Shown: positions 48,566-57,435 of the stretch, piece by piece
Numbering within the stretch: position 1 is the stretch's first letter
How the letters are laid out: every line of letters starts with the position of its first letter
Source of the DNA: CAWDAQ01 sp963800325
Lineage (GTDB): Bacteria > Actinomycetota > Actinomycetes > Actinomycetales > Dermatophilaceae
DNA length: 64,000 nt
Reading direction: 5' to 3'
NCBI GenBank assembly: GCA_963800325.1
Contig: CAWDAQ010000006.1
Location: forward strand, 62,001 to 126,000
The notes under the pieces: model-generated
Databases searched by the model: none
Seen by the model: only the letters and a program-made list of their open reading frames with translations
Told to the model about the DNA's origin: nothing
Made by a program: the position numbers and the translations under genes

Positions 48566-50014
48566 TCACATTCTGACGTCGAGGCCGGCGTCGGTCGGGG
48601 TGCTGACGGGTCGGAGGTGGGAGCGGACGTGGGGTGGGACGGGCTCGCGGGTCCCGGAGGTGGCGCCGACACCCCGGCCGGGCGTCCCGGGCCGGGGGTC
48701 GCCCCCGGCCCCGGCGGTGCCCGCCCGGGGGTCGCGGGAGCCGTCGTCCGGGGCGCCCGCGCCGACGTCGACCCCGGCCGTGCCGAGGCCCATCTCCTCG
48801 AGCTGGTGGCGCAGGTCGCCCAGGCCCTGGCGGAGCATCTCCCGGGTGCCCTGGTCGCTCGCCGCGAGGTGGAGCGAGACCTCGGACCCGGCGAGGGAGA
48901 TCTGCACCCGGACCGAGCCGAGGTCCTGCGGGTGGAGGTGGAGGGTGAGTGTCTGGGTGCCGTCCGGGCCCCGCAGCAGCGGGGTGACGGCGCTGAGGAC
49001 CTGGCTCTGCGGCGGCACGAAGCTCGGCGCGGCGCCGGGGACCGGCGCGGGTGCGCCGAGGGTCCCGGTCTGCTGGACGGGCGCGCTCGCGGGGGCGGGC
49101 ACCGGGGCCGCGAGGAGGGGCGCGTCCCCCGTCCGGGGCGGGCCGTCGGGGAGGGCGCCGGGGCGGGTGGGACCTGCCGCCGCGCCCGGGGCGCCGACGA
49201 CCGCGGCCTGCGGCGCTCCCCCGGCCGCCGGCGTGGCCCCGGTGGTGGGGTCGGCCCCCGGGGCCGCGGCGGGCGCGTCGCCCGTGGTCGGCTGCCCGGA
49301 TCCGACGGCGGCAGGCGTCGTGACGGCAGGCGTCGTGGCGGCAGGCGTCGTGGCGGCAGGCGTGCCGGACGCGGCCGCGGCGGAGGCGGCCGCGCCGGAG
49401 GCGCCCGTGGCGGGTGCGGTCGTGCCCGCCCGCGCCGTTCCGGGTGCGCGGGAGTCGACGGAGGTCGTCCCGGCAGCCGCGGTGGCGGCGGCCCCTGCCG
49501 CGGGACCACCCGCCGGGGAGGAGCCCGCCGCAGCCGTGGCGGGGGTGGCGGTGGTCGTGGCGGTGGTCACGGCGGCGGACACGGCGGTGGTCACGGCGGC
49601 GGACGTGGCGGCGTCGGTCGCCGGGGTGGACTGCCCGTCGGCCGCGTCCGTGAGCTGCCCGTCGCGGTCGGCGCCGGGGCGCCGGGCCCGGCCGGTCGCC
49701 TCGCGGACGGGGCGCTCGGCGCCGGCCCGGTCGCTCGGGTCGGTCCTGCCGCGCCCCTCGGTCCCGCCGGTCCTGTCGTCCGCCTCGGGGCGGGGGGAGC
49801 GGTCCTCGCGCGCGGGACGCGCGGTCGCGTCCCGACGTGACGCCTGCGAGGTCCCCACCCGGGCGCCCGGGTCCTGGCGCAGGGCCCGGGAGCGCAGCGT
49901 GGCGCCGAAGTCGTCACCGCCCCGGCCCGGGGCGGACGCCGACGGGGCCGACGACCGGGTCGTCGACGTGCCGGCCGAGGGGCCGGTCGAGGGCACGGCG
50001 CCGGTCAGCGTCAT
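48566..50014 (-). CDS. fliK: Flagellar hook-length control protein FliK
   Basis: A 482-residue protein. Residues 1-330 are disordered and rich in Ala, Thr, Pro, Gly and Arg, the molecular-ruler part. Residues about 335-420 form the Flg_hook domain (QTLTLHLHPQDLGSVRVQIS, SLHLAASDQGTREMLRQGLG, DLRHQLEEMGLGTAGV). A Gly/Pro-rich tail follows. The ruler includes a PAATT repeat coded by 15-bp tandem units. ATG start overlapping the stop of the peptidoglycan-enzyme gene by 4 nt. Confidence 0.9.
   Translation of the reverse strand: MTLTGAVPSTGPSAGTSTTRSSAPSASAPGRGGDDFGATLRSRALRQDPGARVGTSQASRRDATARPAREDRSPRPEADDRTGGTEGRGRTDPSDRAGAERPVREATGRARRPGADRDGQLTDAADGQSTPATDAATSAAVTTAVSAAVTTATTTATPATAAAGSSPAGGPAAGAAATAAAGTTSVDSRAPGTARAGTTAPATGASGAAASAAAASGTPAATTPAATTPAVTTPAAVGSGQPTTGDAPAAAPGADPTTGATPAAGGAPQAAVVGAPGAAAGPTRPGALPDGPPRTGDAPLLAAPVPAPASAPVQQTGTLGAPAPVPGAAPSFVPPQSQVLSAVTPLLRGPDGTQTLTLHLHPQDLGSVRVQISLAGSEVSLHLAASDQGTREMLRQGLGDLRHQLEEMGLGTAGVDVGAGAPDDGSRDPRAGTAGAGGDPRPGTPGRGVGATSGTREPVPPHVRSHLRPVSTPTDAGLDVRM
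49311..49366. repeat. 15-bp tandem repeat inside fliK
   Basis: Three full units of gcaggcgtcgtg(a/g)cg (49311-49325, 49326-49340, 49341-49355) and a partial fourth. They code for repeated Pro-Ala-Ala/Val-Thr-Thr in the FliK ruler region. Expansion or contraction would change ruler length in steps of five residues. Confidence 0.85.
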
Positions 50015-51090
50015 GCGGAGCCTCCTGCATAGGACAGGACCCGGCGGACGTACTGCTGGGTCTCGGAGTAGGGCGGGATCCCGCCGTAGCGCTGGACCGC
50101 ACCCGGACCGGCGTTGTAGGCGGCGAGCGCGAGCGAGGTCGACTTGAAGGTCTTGAGGTGGTCGGCGAGGAGCCGGGCGGCGCCGTCGACGGCTTGGGCG
50201 GGGTTGCGGGGGTCGACCCCGAGTCCGCGGGCGGTCCCGGGCATGAGCTGCATGAGCCCGAGCGCGCCGGCGGGGCTGACCGCGTTCGGGTTGTAGCCGC
50301 TCTCGGCGCGGGCGACCGCGCTGAGCAGCCGCGCCGGGACGCCGTAGCGCTGCTCGGCCCGGGCGAACAGTCCCCGCAGCGACGCGGGGACGTCGGCCCC
50401 GAGCGCCGACCCCCCGGGCGAGGAGTGGTGGACGGCGGACGCGGCGTGCGCGGCCGTGCCCGGCGACGCCGCGGTGCCCCCGATCCGGCGGATCGCGGTC
50501 GGGGTCTCGTAGACCGACTGGATCTTCACGACGTCACCGGTGTGCGGGGCGACGAGCATCTTGCCGCCCCCGGCGTAGATCCCGATGTGGTCGACCGGGC
50601 TGCCGAAGGCGACGAGGTCGCCCGGCCGGGCGTGGGCCAGGTCCGGGACGGCCGTGCCCGCGCGCGCCTGGTCGGCGGCGACCCGGGGCAGGGTGACGCC
50701 GACGTCGGCGAACGCGCGCTGGACGAGGCCGGAGCAGTCGAACCCGCGCCGAGGGTCGGTGCCGCCCCACACGTAGGGCACGCCGAGGTAGTCCCGCGCC
50801 GCCGCCAGGGCCCGGGCCCCGACGGCGCCCGACCCGCCCGTGCCGCCGGTGGCGCCGGTGGCGCCGGTGGCGCCGGTGGCCGTCGCGGCGGAGGTCCCCC
50901 GGCTCCTCGAGGAGCCGGACGACGCGCTCGTCAGGGCCGAGTCGAGGACGCTGTCGAACGACACCCCGGACGAGGACGAGGTCGAGCCGCTCGTCGTCGC
51001 GGCGCGGGGGCTCGCGAGGGCGGCGAACTGGCCCTCGATCGCCGCGACGCGGGCCTGCACGGACGCGATGCCGCTGAGGTCCGGGCTCAC
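50011..51090 (-). CDS. NlpC/P60 peptidase fused to SLT lytic transglycosylase (flagellar-locus peptidoglycan enzyme)
   Basis: A 359-residue fusion. Residues 1-about 30 form a helix. Residues 31-90 are a Ser/Thr/Gly/Ala linker with GATGAT repeats. Residues about 92-205 are an NlpC/P60 (C40) domain, with catalytic Cys119 in GFDCSGLVQRAF and His168 in DHIGIYAG. Residues about 235-355 are a lytic transglycosylase domain, with Glu263 in SAVARAESGYNPNAVSPAGA and LGLMQLMPGTARGLG. It should cut both peptide and glycan to let the rod through, a FlgJ-like job. No signal peptide is visible, so export through the flagellar apparatus is likely. GTG start with ggaggtgg upstream; overlaps fliJ and fliK. Confidence 0.88.
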   Translation of the reverse strand: MSPDLSGIASVQARVAAIEGQFAALASPRAATTSGSTSSSSGVSFDSVLDSALTSASSGSSRSRGTSAATATGATGATGATGGTGGSGAVGARALAAARDYLGVPYVWGGTDPRRGFDCSGLVQRAFADVGVTLPRVAADQARAGTAVPDLAHARPGDLVAFGSPVDHIGIYAGGGKMLVAPHTGDVVKIQSVYETPTAIRRIGGTAASPGTAAHAASAVHHSSPGGSALGADVPASLRGLFARAEQRYGVPARLLSAVARAESGYNPNAVSPAGALGLMQLMPGTARGLGVDPRNPAQAVDGAARLLADHLKTFKSTSLALAAYNAGPGAVQRYGGIPPYSETQQYVRRVLSYAGGSA

Positions 51091-51515
51091 CGGTCCACCT
51101 CCCGTCCGGCGGTCGAGCTCTCCTCGGCCGCGCGCTGGTCGGCGGCGAGCTGGTCCTTGGCCCGCTGCCGCTCGGCCCGCTCCACGAGCCGCTCGAGCGC
51201 GGACGTGCGGGTCGCGGCCTCGGTGAGCAGCGCGCGGGCCCGCTCGCGGTCGCCGACCGCGAGCGCGTGCCGGACCTCGGTGGCGCCGAGGGCGCCCGCC
51301 CGGGCGGCGGCGAGGGCGCGCTCGGCGACGAACGTCGCGACCGGGACGGTGCCGGTCGGGCCGGCGCCGGCCTCGTAGCCGCGCAGTGCGGCCTCGGACT
51401 CCTGCGCCGCGGCGGCCTCGGCCGCCAGCGCGCGACCGTGGTCGGCCTGGCGGTGCTCCTCCTGGATCCGCCGGACCCGCAGGACCGTCTCGAGGCGGCT
51501 GGGCCGGCGGCTCAC
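51087..51515 (-). CDS. fliJ: Flagellar export protein FliJ
   Basis: A 142-residue, almost wholly helical, charged protein (SRLETVLRVRRIQEEHRQAD; EVRHALAVGDRERARALLTE; LERLVERAERQRAKDQLAAD), fitting the FliJ coiled coil that sits in the FliI hexamer and opens the export gate. Identified mainly by position directly after fliI and by composition. GTG start with GTGA overlap with the fliI stop; its own stop overlaps the next start. Confidence 0.78.
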   Translation of the reverse strand: MSRRPSRLETVLRVRRIQEEHRQADHGRALAAEAAAAQESEAALRGYEAGAGPTGTVPVATFVAERALAAARAGALGATEVRHALAVGDRERARALLTEAATRTSALERLVERAERQRAKDQLAADQRAAEESSTAGREVDR

Positions 51516-52810
51516 GGGGCACCGACCAGGTGCATCAGCCCGGTCCAGCCCTGCTCGAGCGTGACGAGCTCGTCGAGGTCCTGGCGGAGGAACCCGTCGA
51601 TCTCGCCCGCGTGCTCGAGCGCGAGGTCGACGACCGGGTTGGTGCCGGCGATGTACGCACCGATCTCGACGAGGTCCTTCGCGTCCCGACGTGCGGCGAG
51701 CAGCTGGCGCAGCCGGGTCGCGGCCTCGCGCTGCTCGGGGCTCGTCAGCGCCCGGTTGGCCCGGGAGACCGACTCGAGGACGTCGATGCACGGGAAGTGT
51801 CCGGAGGTCGCGAGCCGGCGGTCGAGGACGACGTGGCCGTCGAGGATGGACCGGACGGCGTCGGCGATCGGGTCGTTCATGTCGTCGCCCTCGACGAGGA
51901 CGGTGTAGAGCCCGGTGATGCTCCCCCGCCGCGCGGTGCCGGCGCGCTCGAGCAGCCGGGGCAGCAGGCCGAACACCGACGGCGGGTAGCCGCGGGTCGC
52001 CGGCGGCTCGCCCGCGGCGAGTCCCACCTCGCGCTGGGCCATCGCGACCCGGGTGACGCTGTCCATCGCGAGCAGGACGTCCTGGCCCTGGTCGCGGTAC
52101 CACTCGGCGATCCGGGTGGCGGTGAACGCCGCCTGGAGCCGGACGAGCGCGGGCTCGTCGGAGGTCGCGACGACGACGACCGAGCGGGCCAGGCCCTCCG
52201 GCCCGAGGTCGTGCTCGACGAACTCGCGCACCTCGCGGCCGCGCTCGCCGACGAGCGCGAGCACGCTCACCGGGGCCTCGGTCCCCCGCACGACCATGGA
52301 CAGCAGGCTCGACTTGCCGACGCCGGAGCCGGCGAAGATGCCCATGCGCTGGCCGCGGCCGCACGGCACGAGCGTGTCGAGGGCGCGGATGCCGAGCCCG
52401 AGCGGGGTGGTGATCCGGTCGCGGCTCAGCGCGGGAGGCGGGGTGCCGTCGGTGCCGACCCACGTGACGTCGGTCAGCGGCGGGCCGTCGTCGAGCGGCC
52501 GGCCGAGGGCGTCGACGACGCGCCCGACGAGCCCGGGCCCGACGGGCACGGTGAGCGGGCCGCCGGTCGCGGTGACGGTGGCGCCGCGCCGGACGCCCCG
52601 CAGGTCGGAGACGGGCAGGCAGCGGGCCCGGTCGTCGTCGAGGGCGACGACCTCGGCGAGCACCGGCCCCTGGTCGGTCCAGACCTTGACGGCCTCGCCG
52701 ACCGCGACGTCGAGCCCGGCGATCTCGATGCTCACCCCGAGGGCGCGGGTGACCCGGCCGGTGACGACCGGGCGGGCGGCCCGGACCAGGTCGTCCAGCG
52801 CGGCGGTCAT
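51512..52810 (-). CDS. fliI: Flagellum-specific ATPase FliI
   Basis: A 432-residue export ATPase related to F1-beta. Walker A is GSGVGKSS (161-168), then VLALVGERGREVREFVEHDL, Walker B QDVLLAMDSVTRVAMAQREV, and GSITGLYTVLVEGDDMNDPI. Full length with N-terminal beta-barrel and C-terminal FliJ/FliH-contacting part. ATG start overlapping fliH by 4 nt. Confidence 0.95.
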   Translation of the reverse strand: MTAALDDLVRAARPVVTGRVTRALGVSIEIAGLDVAVGEAVKVWTDQGPVLAEVVALDDDRARCLPVSDLRGVRRGATVTATGGPLTVPVGPGLVGRVVDALGRPLDDGPPLTDVTWVGTDGTPPPALSRDRITTPLGLGIRALDTLVPCGRGQRMGIFAGSGVGKSSLLSMVVRGTEAPVSVLALVGERGREVREFVEHDLGPEGLARSVVVVATSDEPALVRLQAAFTATRIAEWYRDQGQDVLLAMDSVTRVAMAQREVGLAAGEPPATRGYPPSVFGLLPRLLERAGTARRGSITGLYTVLVEGDDMNDPIADAVRSILDGHVVLDRRLATSGHFPCIDVLESVSRANRALTSPEQREAATRLRQLLAARRDAKDLVEIGAYIAGTNPVVDLALEHAGEIDGFLRQDLDELVTLEQGWTGLMHLVGAP

Positions 52811-53499
52811 CGGGCCAACGCCTCTCGGACGCGGGCGAGCGCGCTGGTGATGCGCGCGTCGATGCTGCGGTCGCCGGCGTCGACGACGCAGCTGCCGACC
52901 TCGAGGGCCGGGTCGGCGACGACGGTGACCCGCCGGCCCCCGGCGATGTCGTCGACGTCCGCGGCCGCGAGGGCGACGTCGTCCGGGTGGAGCCGGACGA
53001 CGACCTCGCCGTCCCGGGGCACGTCGGTGAGGGCGCGCAGGACGGCGTCCCGGGCCGCGCAGTCCGCGACCCGCAGGTGGTGGCCGACGAGGGCCTCGGC
53101 GATCTCGACGGCCATGTGCGCCGCGGTCTCGTTGAGGTCACGGACGGTCGCTCCGGAGACGGCATCGTCGATCTCGGCGGCGAGCGTGGACAGGACCGCC
53201 GCGAACCGGGCGGCCCGCTCGGACCGCTCCTGCTCCTCGATCCCGGCGGCGGCCTCGGCCCAGGCTGCGCGCTCCTGCTCGGCCTCGAGCAGGCCCGCCT
53301 GGCAGCCGGCGGTGTGCCCGGCCTCCCAGGCGTCGGCGCGGGCCTCCTGGAGCCGGGGGTCGTCGTCGGACAGGTGCCGGGTGCTGCCGGGGCGGACGGG
53401 ACCGCGCAGGTCGGTGGCGAACCGGGCGGGGCGGGCGCCGCCGGCGAGGCCCGCGCGCAGCAGGGCCGACTGTCGCCGGACCTCAGAGGACGACGTCAT
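52807..53499 (-). CDS. fliH: Flagellar assembly protein FliH
   Basis: A 230-residue protein with a long central helix (LQEARADAWEAGHTAGCQAG and LLEAEQERAAWAEAAAGIEE), including GxxxG-type spacings, and a C-terminal V-ATPase-E-like domain (VVRLHPDDVALAAADVDDIA, DPALEVGSCVVDAGDRSIDA). It regulates FliI and links it to the C ring. ATG start with ggaggggg just upstream; overlaps the end of fliG by 17 nt. Confidence 0.88.
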   Translation of the reverse strand: MTSSSEVRRQSALLRAGLAGGARPARFATDLRGPVRPGSTRHLSDDDPRLQEARADAWEAGHTAGCQAGLLEAEQERAAWAEAAAGIEEQERSERAARFAAVLSTLAAEIDDAVSGATVRDLNETAAHMAVEIAEALVGHHLRVADCAARDAVLRALTDVPRDGEVVVRLHPDDVALAAADVDDIAGGRRVTVVADPALEVGSCVVDAGDRSIDARITSALARVREALAR

Positions 53500-54514
53500 C
53501 GTTGCCCCCTCCGCGCGAGATGATGATGTCGCCCGACTCCTCGAGGGTGCGGATGACCTTGATGACACCGGCCTGGGCCTCCTCGACCTGCTTGACCCGG
53601 ACCGGGCCCAGGACCTCGATCTCCTCGACGAGCGCGGCGGCCGCCCGCTCGGACATGTTCCCGACGACCTTCTCCCGCACCTCGGCGCTGACGCCCTTGA
53701 GCGCGACCGCGAGGTCCTTGGCGTCGACCTGCCGCAGCACCGTCTGCACGGCCCGGTCGTCGAGGGTGAGGATGTCCTCGAACATGAACAGGTGGGCCCG
53801 GACCTCCTCCGCGAGCTCGGGGTCGAGCTGCTCGAGTCCGGCGAGGATCGAGGCCTCGGTCGCCCGCTCCGAGCTGTTGATGATGCCGACGAGGGGACCG
53901 AGCCCCCCGACCGCCGAGTAGTCGGCGCTCTGGACGAGGCTGGCGAGGCGTCGCTCGAGGTTCGACTCGACGTGGTGGACGATCTCCGGTGCGGTCCGGT
54001 CCATGACCGCGAGCCGGTGGGCGATCTCGGCCTGGGTCTCCCCCGGCAGACCGCTGAGCACGGCCGCGGCCTGCTCCGCGGTCATGTGGGCCAGGACGAG
54101 CGCGATCGTCTGCGGGTGCTCGTTCTCGAGGAACGTCACGAGCAGCTTCGGCTCGACGCGGCGGAGGAAGTCGAACGGGGTCTGCGACATCGACGCCTGC
54201 AGCCGGGCGAGGATGTCGTGGGCCCGGTTCGGGCCGAGGGTCGCGACGAGCATCTCCTCGGCGAGCGCGAGGCCGCCCTGGACGTAGTACTCCTCCGCGA
54301 GGACCATGTCCTGGAACTCCTGGAGGACGACGTCCTGGGTGGGCAGGTCCGCGCCCTTGATCCGGGCGATCTCGCTGGTCAGCGCCTCGACCTCGGAGTC
54401 CTCGAGGGACTTCAGGATGCTCGCCGAGTCCTCCTTGTCGAGCTGGAGGAGCAGCACGGCGGCCTTGCGCAGGCCCGTGAGCCGGGGGGCCTGGGTGGTG
54501 GGCTGCAGGGTCAT
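53483..54514 (-). CDS. fliG: Flagellar motor switch protein FliG
   Basis: A 343-residue rotor protein with N, middle and C domains. N: RLTGLRKAAVLLLQLDKEDS. Middle: FLENEHPQTIALVLAHMTAE with the EHPQT motif. C: EVRAHLFMFEDILTLDDRAV, QTVLRQVDAKDLAVALKGVS, including the charged torque helix. ATG (54514) is preferred over the GTG one codon before because gaggag lies 5 nt upstream and the TGATG overlap with fliF is standard here. Confidence 0.95.
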   Translation of the reverse strand: MTLQPTTQAPRLTGLRKAAVLLLQLDKEDSASILKSLEDSEVEALTSEIARIKGADLPTQDVVLQEFQDMVLAEEYYVQGGLALAEEMLVATLGPNRAHDILARLQASMSQTPFDFLRRVEPKLLVTFLENEHPQTIALVLAHMTAEQAAAVLSGLPGETQAEIAHRLAVMDRTAPEIVHHVESNLERRLASLVQSADYSAVGGLGPLVGIINSSERATEASILAGLEQLDPELAEEVRAHLFMFEDILTLDDRAVQTVLRQVDAKDLAVALKGVSAEVREKVVGNMSERAAAALVEEIEVLGPVRVKQVEEAQAGVIKVIRTLEESGDIIISRGGGNDDVVL

Positions 54515-56130
54515 CACTTCTCCTCGGCGATCCAGCCGCGCAGCAGGCGGGCGACGTCGTCAGGTCGTTCCTTGGCCATCTGGCCGATCGCGTGCCGGGA
54601 CTCGGACCGGCTCTCCCCGCTGCGGGCGGCGTGCCGGGGGGCGCTGAGCGCCGGCGCCGGCTCGGTGGCCTCGAGGACGCTGTCGACCGGGGCCGGGGGC
54701 ACCGGGGTGTCCTCGACGCGGTAGACCTCGATCTCCCTCGGCTCCTCCTGCGAGCGGCGGCGGGAGCGGCGCAGCCCGATGAGGAGGGCGAGCAGGAGCA
54801 GCAGCCCGAGACCGACGGTCTTGCCGAGGCTGATCATGTCCGCGCGCTTCTTCGCGGCCGCGGCCTGGTCGAGCTCGGCCTGCGCGGCGGCGGCCGCGGA
54901 GGTGTCGAACGCCAGCGTGGACACCTTGACGACGTCGCCGCGCTTGGTGTCGACCCCCGCGGCGGCCGAGACGAGCTTGGTGACCTCGCCGGTACTGACG
55001 CCGCCGGCGGCGTTCGCGTCGAGGAGGACGGCGATGGACTGCTTCTTCACCTGGCCGGGGGCGGTCGTCGTCGACTCCTTCAGGGTGCCGACGGCGTTGC
55101 TCCGGCTGTTCTCCTGCTTGGTGTACTTCGAGTTGCTCGACCCGGTCGAGGACGTGGTCCCGCCGATGTTGTCGGGGCCGAGGACCCCGCCGACCGGGGT
55201 GCCGCCCGCGCCCGTGTAGTTCTCCTTCGAGGTGGACTCGGTCAGCGGGACCGCCTTCTTGTCGGTGATGTACTGCTCGCGGTCGATCTGCTGGGCGTCG
55301 AAGTTGAGGACGGTGTCGACGCGGACGACGGCCTTGCCCGGCCCGACGACCTTGTCGAGCATCGACTGGACCGCGGCGGCGGTCGAGTCGGACACGGCGA
55401 CCTCCTGCTGCGCGCGGGCGTCGGCGCCGGCGGCGCCACCGCCCCCGCCCTCACCGGCGGCGCCCAGGACCTGGCCGTTCGCGTCGGCGACGGTGACGTC
55501 GGCCGGGGAGAGCTTGGGCACGGAGCCGGAGACGAGGTGGACGACGGAGTCGACGATCGTCGGGGAGAGCGTGGCCCCGGGCGTGGTCTTGACGAGCACG
55601 GACGCGGTCGGCTTGGCCGCGTCGGTGGTGAAGACGTCCTCCTGGGGGATGGCGAGGTGGACGACGGCGGCGTCGACCCCGGTGATCGACTCGATCGTCT
55701 TCGCCAGCTCGCCCTCGAGGGCACGCTGGTAGGTCACCTTCTGCTGGAAGTCCGAGCTGGTCATGCTCTGCTTGTCCAGCAGCGAGTAGCCCTCGGAGCC
55801 GTTGTCGCCGGCGGGCAGGCCCTGCCCGGACAGCGTGATCCGGGTCTGGTAGACGTCGGCCTGCGGGACCATGACGGTGGTCCCGCCGTCGGCGAGCTGG
55901 TAGGGCTCCTTGGACTCGGACAGCTTCGCGGTGATCGCGGCGGCGTCGCTCGAGCTGAGCCCGGTGAACAGGGGCGCGTACGTCGGGCGCGAGACCCACG
56001 AGGCGAAGAACACGCCGCCGACGACGACGGCGAGGGCGGCGATGACGGTCATCGCCTTCTGGCCGGGGGTGAAGCCGGAGAACACGCGTCCGGTGCGGGC
56101 CAGGGCGGCCCGCGGGTCCAGGGCACTCAC
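54514..56130 (-). CDS. fliF: Flagellar MS-ring protein FliF
   Basis: A 538-residue ring protein. First helix MTVIAALAVVVGGVFFASWV; ring-building motifs PTYAPLFTGLSSSDAAAITA, VDAAVVHLAIPQEDVFTTDA and KPTASVLVKTTPGATLSPTI; Gly/Ser loops in the periplasmic part; second helix VGLGLLLLLALLIGLRRSRR; and a C-terminal FliG-binding peptide. GTG start overlapping the fliE stop. Standard length. Confidence 0.95.
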   Translation of the reverse strand: MSALDPRAALARTGRVFSGFTPGQKAMTVIAALAVVVGGVFFASWVSRPTYAPLFTGLSSSDAAAITAKLSESKEPYQLADGGTTVMVPQADVYQTRITLSGQGLPAGDNGSEGYSLLDKQSMTSSDFQQKVTYQRALEGELAKTIESITGVDAAVVHLAIPQEDVFTTDAAKPTASVLVKTTPGATLSPTIVDSVVHLVSGSVPKLSPADVTVADANGQVLGAAGEGGGGGAAGADARAQQEVAVSDSTAAAVQSMLDKVVGPGKAVVRVDTVLNFDAQQIDREQYITDKKAVPLTESTSKENYTGAGGTPVGGVLGPDNIGGTTSSTGSSNSKYTKQENSRSNAVGTLKESTTTAPGQVKKQSIAVLLDANAAGGVSTGEVTKLVSAAAGVDTKRGDVVKVSTLAFDTSAAAAAQAELDQAAAAKKRADMISLGKTVGLGLLLLLALLIGLRRSRRRSQEEPREIEVYRVEDTPVPPAPVDSVLEATEPAPALSAPRHAARSGESRSESRHAIGQMAKERPDDVARLLRGWIAEEK

Positions 56131-56423
56131 ATCTGCATCCTCATGATGTCGGTGAAGGCCTCGACGGCCTTGTTGCGGACCGCGACGGTCAGCTGCGTCG
56201 CGACGGCGGCCTCGTTCGCGGCGATGGTGTAGTCGTGGATGTCACTGAGCTGGCCGGTGACGGCCTGGACGGCGAGCGAGTCGCTCTTGGTGTGCAGGTC
56301 CTGCAGCTGCTGCAGGCCGTCCGCGAGCGCCTTGCCGAAGCCGGCGCCGTCGGCGGCCTTGGTCTGCTGGACCGGGGCCGCGGCGGGCAGGTTGCCCAGC
56401 GGGGAGATCGGCGGGATGACCAT
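56127..56423 (-). CDS. fliE: Flagellar hook-basal body complex protein FliE
   Basis: A 98-residue rod-MS ring adaptor: GFGKALADGLQQLQDLHTKS, DSLAVQAVTGQLSDIHDYTI, then AANEAAVATQLTVAVRNKAV and a final TDIMRMQM, all typical of FliE. ATG start in a TGATG overlap with flgC. No strong ribosome-binding site, so translation is probably coupled. Confidence 0.94.
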   Translation of the reverse strand: MVIPPISPLGNLPAAAPVQQTKAADGAGFGKALADGLQQLQDLHTKSDSLAVQAVTGQLSDIHDYTIAANEAAVATQLTVAVRNKAVEAFTDIMRMQM

Positions 56424-56821
56424 CAGCGACCCAGCCCGATCGCCTGCTGGTAGGCGGACTGGGCGCGCTCGACGACCGCGAGGTTCGCCTGGTAGGCGCG
56501 CTGGGACATGATGAGCTGGGTCATCTGCTCGGACAGGTCGATGGCGGGCAGCCGGACGTAGCCGTCGCCGTCGGCGAGGGGGTGGTCGGGCTGGTAGACC
56601 ATCCGGCCCTCGGCGTCGCCGTAGCGGACCCCGGCGACCTGGACCCCGCCGGCGTCGCCGTACTCGGTGGCCTGCGCCACGACGTAGCGGGCCTGGAACG
56701 CCTTCTGGCTCGTCGGCCGGACGTCGTTGATGTTGGCGATGTTGTCCGAGACCGCGTCGAGCCACTTGCGGTAGACGACGAGCCCGGAGCCCGCGGTGTT
56801 CATCGCGCCGAAGATGGTCAT
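56423..56821 (-). CDS. flgC: Flagellar basal-body rod protein FlgC
   Basis: A 132-residue rod protein. N-terminus FGAMNTAGSGLVVYRKWLDA, then VSDNIANINDVRPTSQKAFQ; C-terminus IDLSEQMTQLIMSQRAYQAN plus LAVVERAQSAYQQAIGLGR. The rod motif DNIANIN is present, though the typical T-P-G-Y-K-R stretch is altered. Overlaps flgB and fliE (TGATG). Confidence 0.94.
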   Translation of the reverse strand: MTIFGAMNTAGSGLVVYRKWLDAVSDNIANINDVRPTSQKAFQARYVVAQATEYGDAGGVQVAGVRYGDAEGRMVYQPDHPLADGDGYVRLPAIDLSEQMTQLIMSQRAYQANLAVVERAQSAYQQAIGLGR

Positions 56822-57180
56822 CAGGCGTTCCCGCCCGCGGCGATGCGCAGCCGCTGGAAGTGGTCGGTCATGGCCTGGATGCCGAGCTGGTAGGTCATCC
56901 CGGTCTCGGCGCCGGCGAGGGTCTCCTCGTCGAGGTTGACGTTGTTGCCGTTGGTCCGGGTCGGCTCGAGGGAGCGCGCGGTGGCCACGGTGGCGGCCTG
57001 CGGGTCCCCGCCGTCCGAGATGGCCTTGAGCAGGCTCGACTCGAAGTCGACCTTCCCGGCGAGGAACCCGGGGGTCTCGACGTTGGCGACGTTGTCGGCG
57101 ACCGTCCGCTGGCGCAGCGCGAGGCCGTCGAGGGCCTGGCTCAGCGCACGGGCGGTGCCGTCGCCCAGGGGGTCGATCAT
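56821..57180 (-). CDS. flgB: Flagellar basal-body rod protein FlgB
   Basis: A 119-residue rod protein: SQALDGLALRQRTVADNVAN with VETPGFLAGKVDFESSLLKA, and a C-terminal MTYQLGIQAMTDHFQRLRIA. ATG start with ccaggagagcc upstream. First gene of the large rod, ring, export and hook unit, 106 nt downstream of a FliA-type promoter element. Confidence 0.94.
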   Translation of the reverse strand: MIDPLGDGTARALSQALDGLALRQRTVADNVANVETPGFLAGKVDFESSLLKAISDGGDPQAATVATARSLEPTRTNGNNVNLDEETLAGAETGMTYQLGIQAMTDHFQRLRIAAGGNA

Positions 57181-57286
57181 GGCTCTCCTGGAGGGCGTGG
57201 CCCGGGAGCGCACACGGCACCCGGGGGACATCGGTGATGCCACACGTCCTTGGCGGCGGAGAGGCCATCCGTGGCCTGACCCACTG

Positions 57287-57312
57287 ATCGGCAGGCGCCG
57301 GGGACACCTGAG
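57287..57312 (-). promoter_or_regulatory. FliA-type promoter element upstream of flgB
   Basis: On the minus strand: CTCA (57309-57312), 16 nt, GCCGAT (57287-57292), then CA. It lies in the 255-nt gap between flgL and flgB. The -35 half overlaps the proximal arm of the hairpin that follows flgL, so ending one unit and starting the next are packed together. Confidence 0.72.
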
Positions 57313-57355
57313 CCGTCCCCGGGACGACTTTCTCGGTCGTGTCCGGGGACGGCTC
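57310..57355 (-). terminator. Hairpin after flgL
   Basis: Arms gagccgtcccc (57310-57320) and ggggacggctc (57345-57355) are exact complements. An inner weaker stem (acgac/gtcgt) carries a tttctcg loop. It lies about 80 nt past the flgL stop and fits termination of the fliC-fliD-fliS-flgK-flgL unit. Confidence 0.65.
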
Positions 57356-57435
57356 GGTGGGAACGGCGAGGGGGGCGGCAGCGGCGCCACACCGGCGTCG
57401 GGCGGCTCGGGCCGGCCCGTGCCGCCGGGCTCAGG

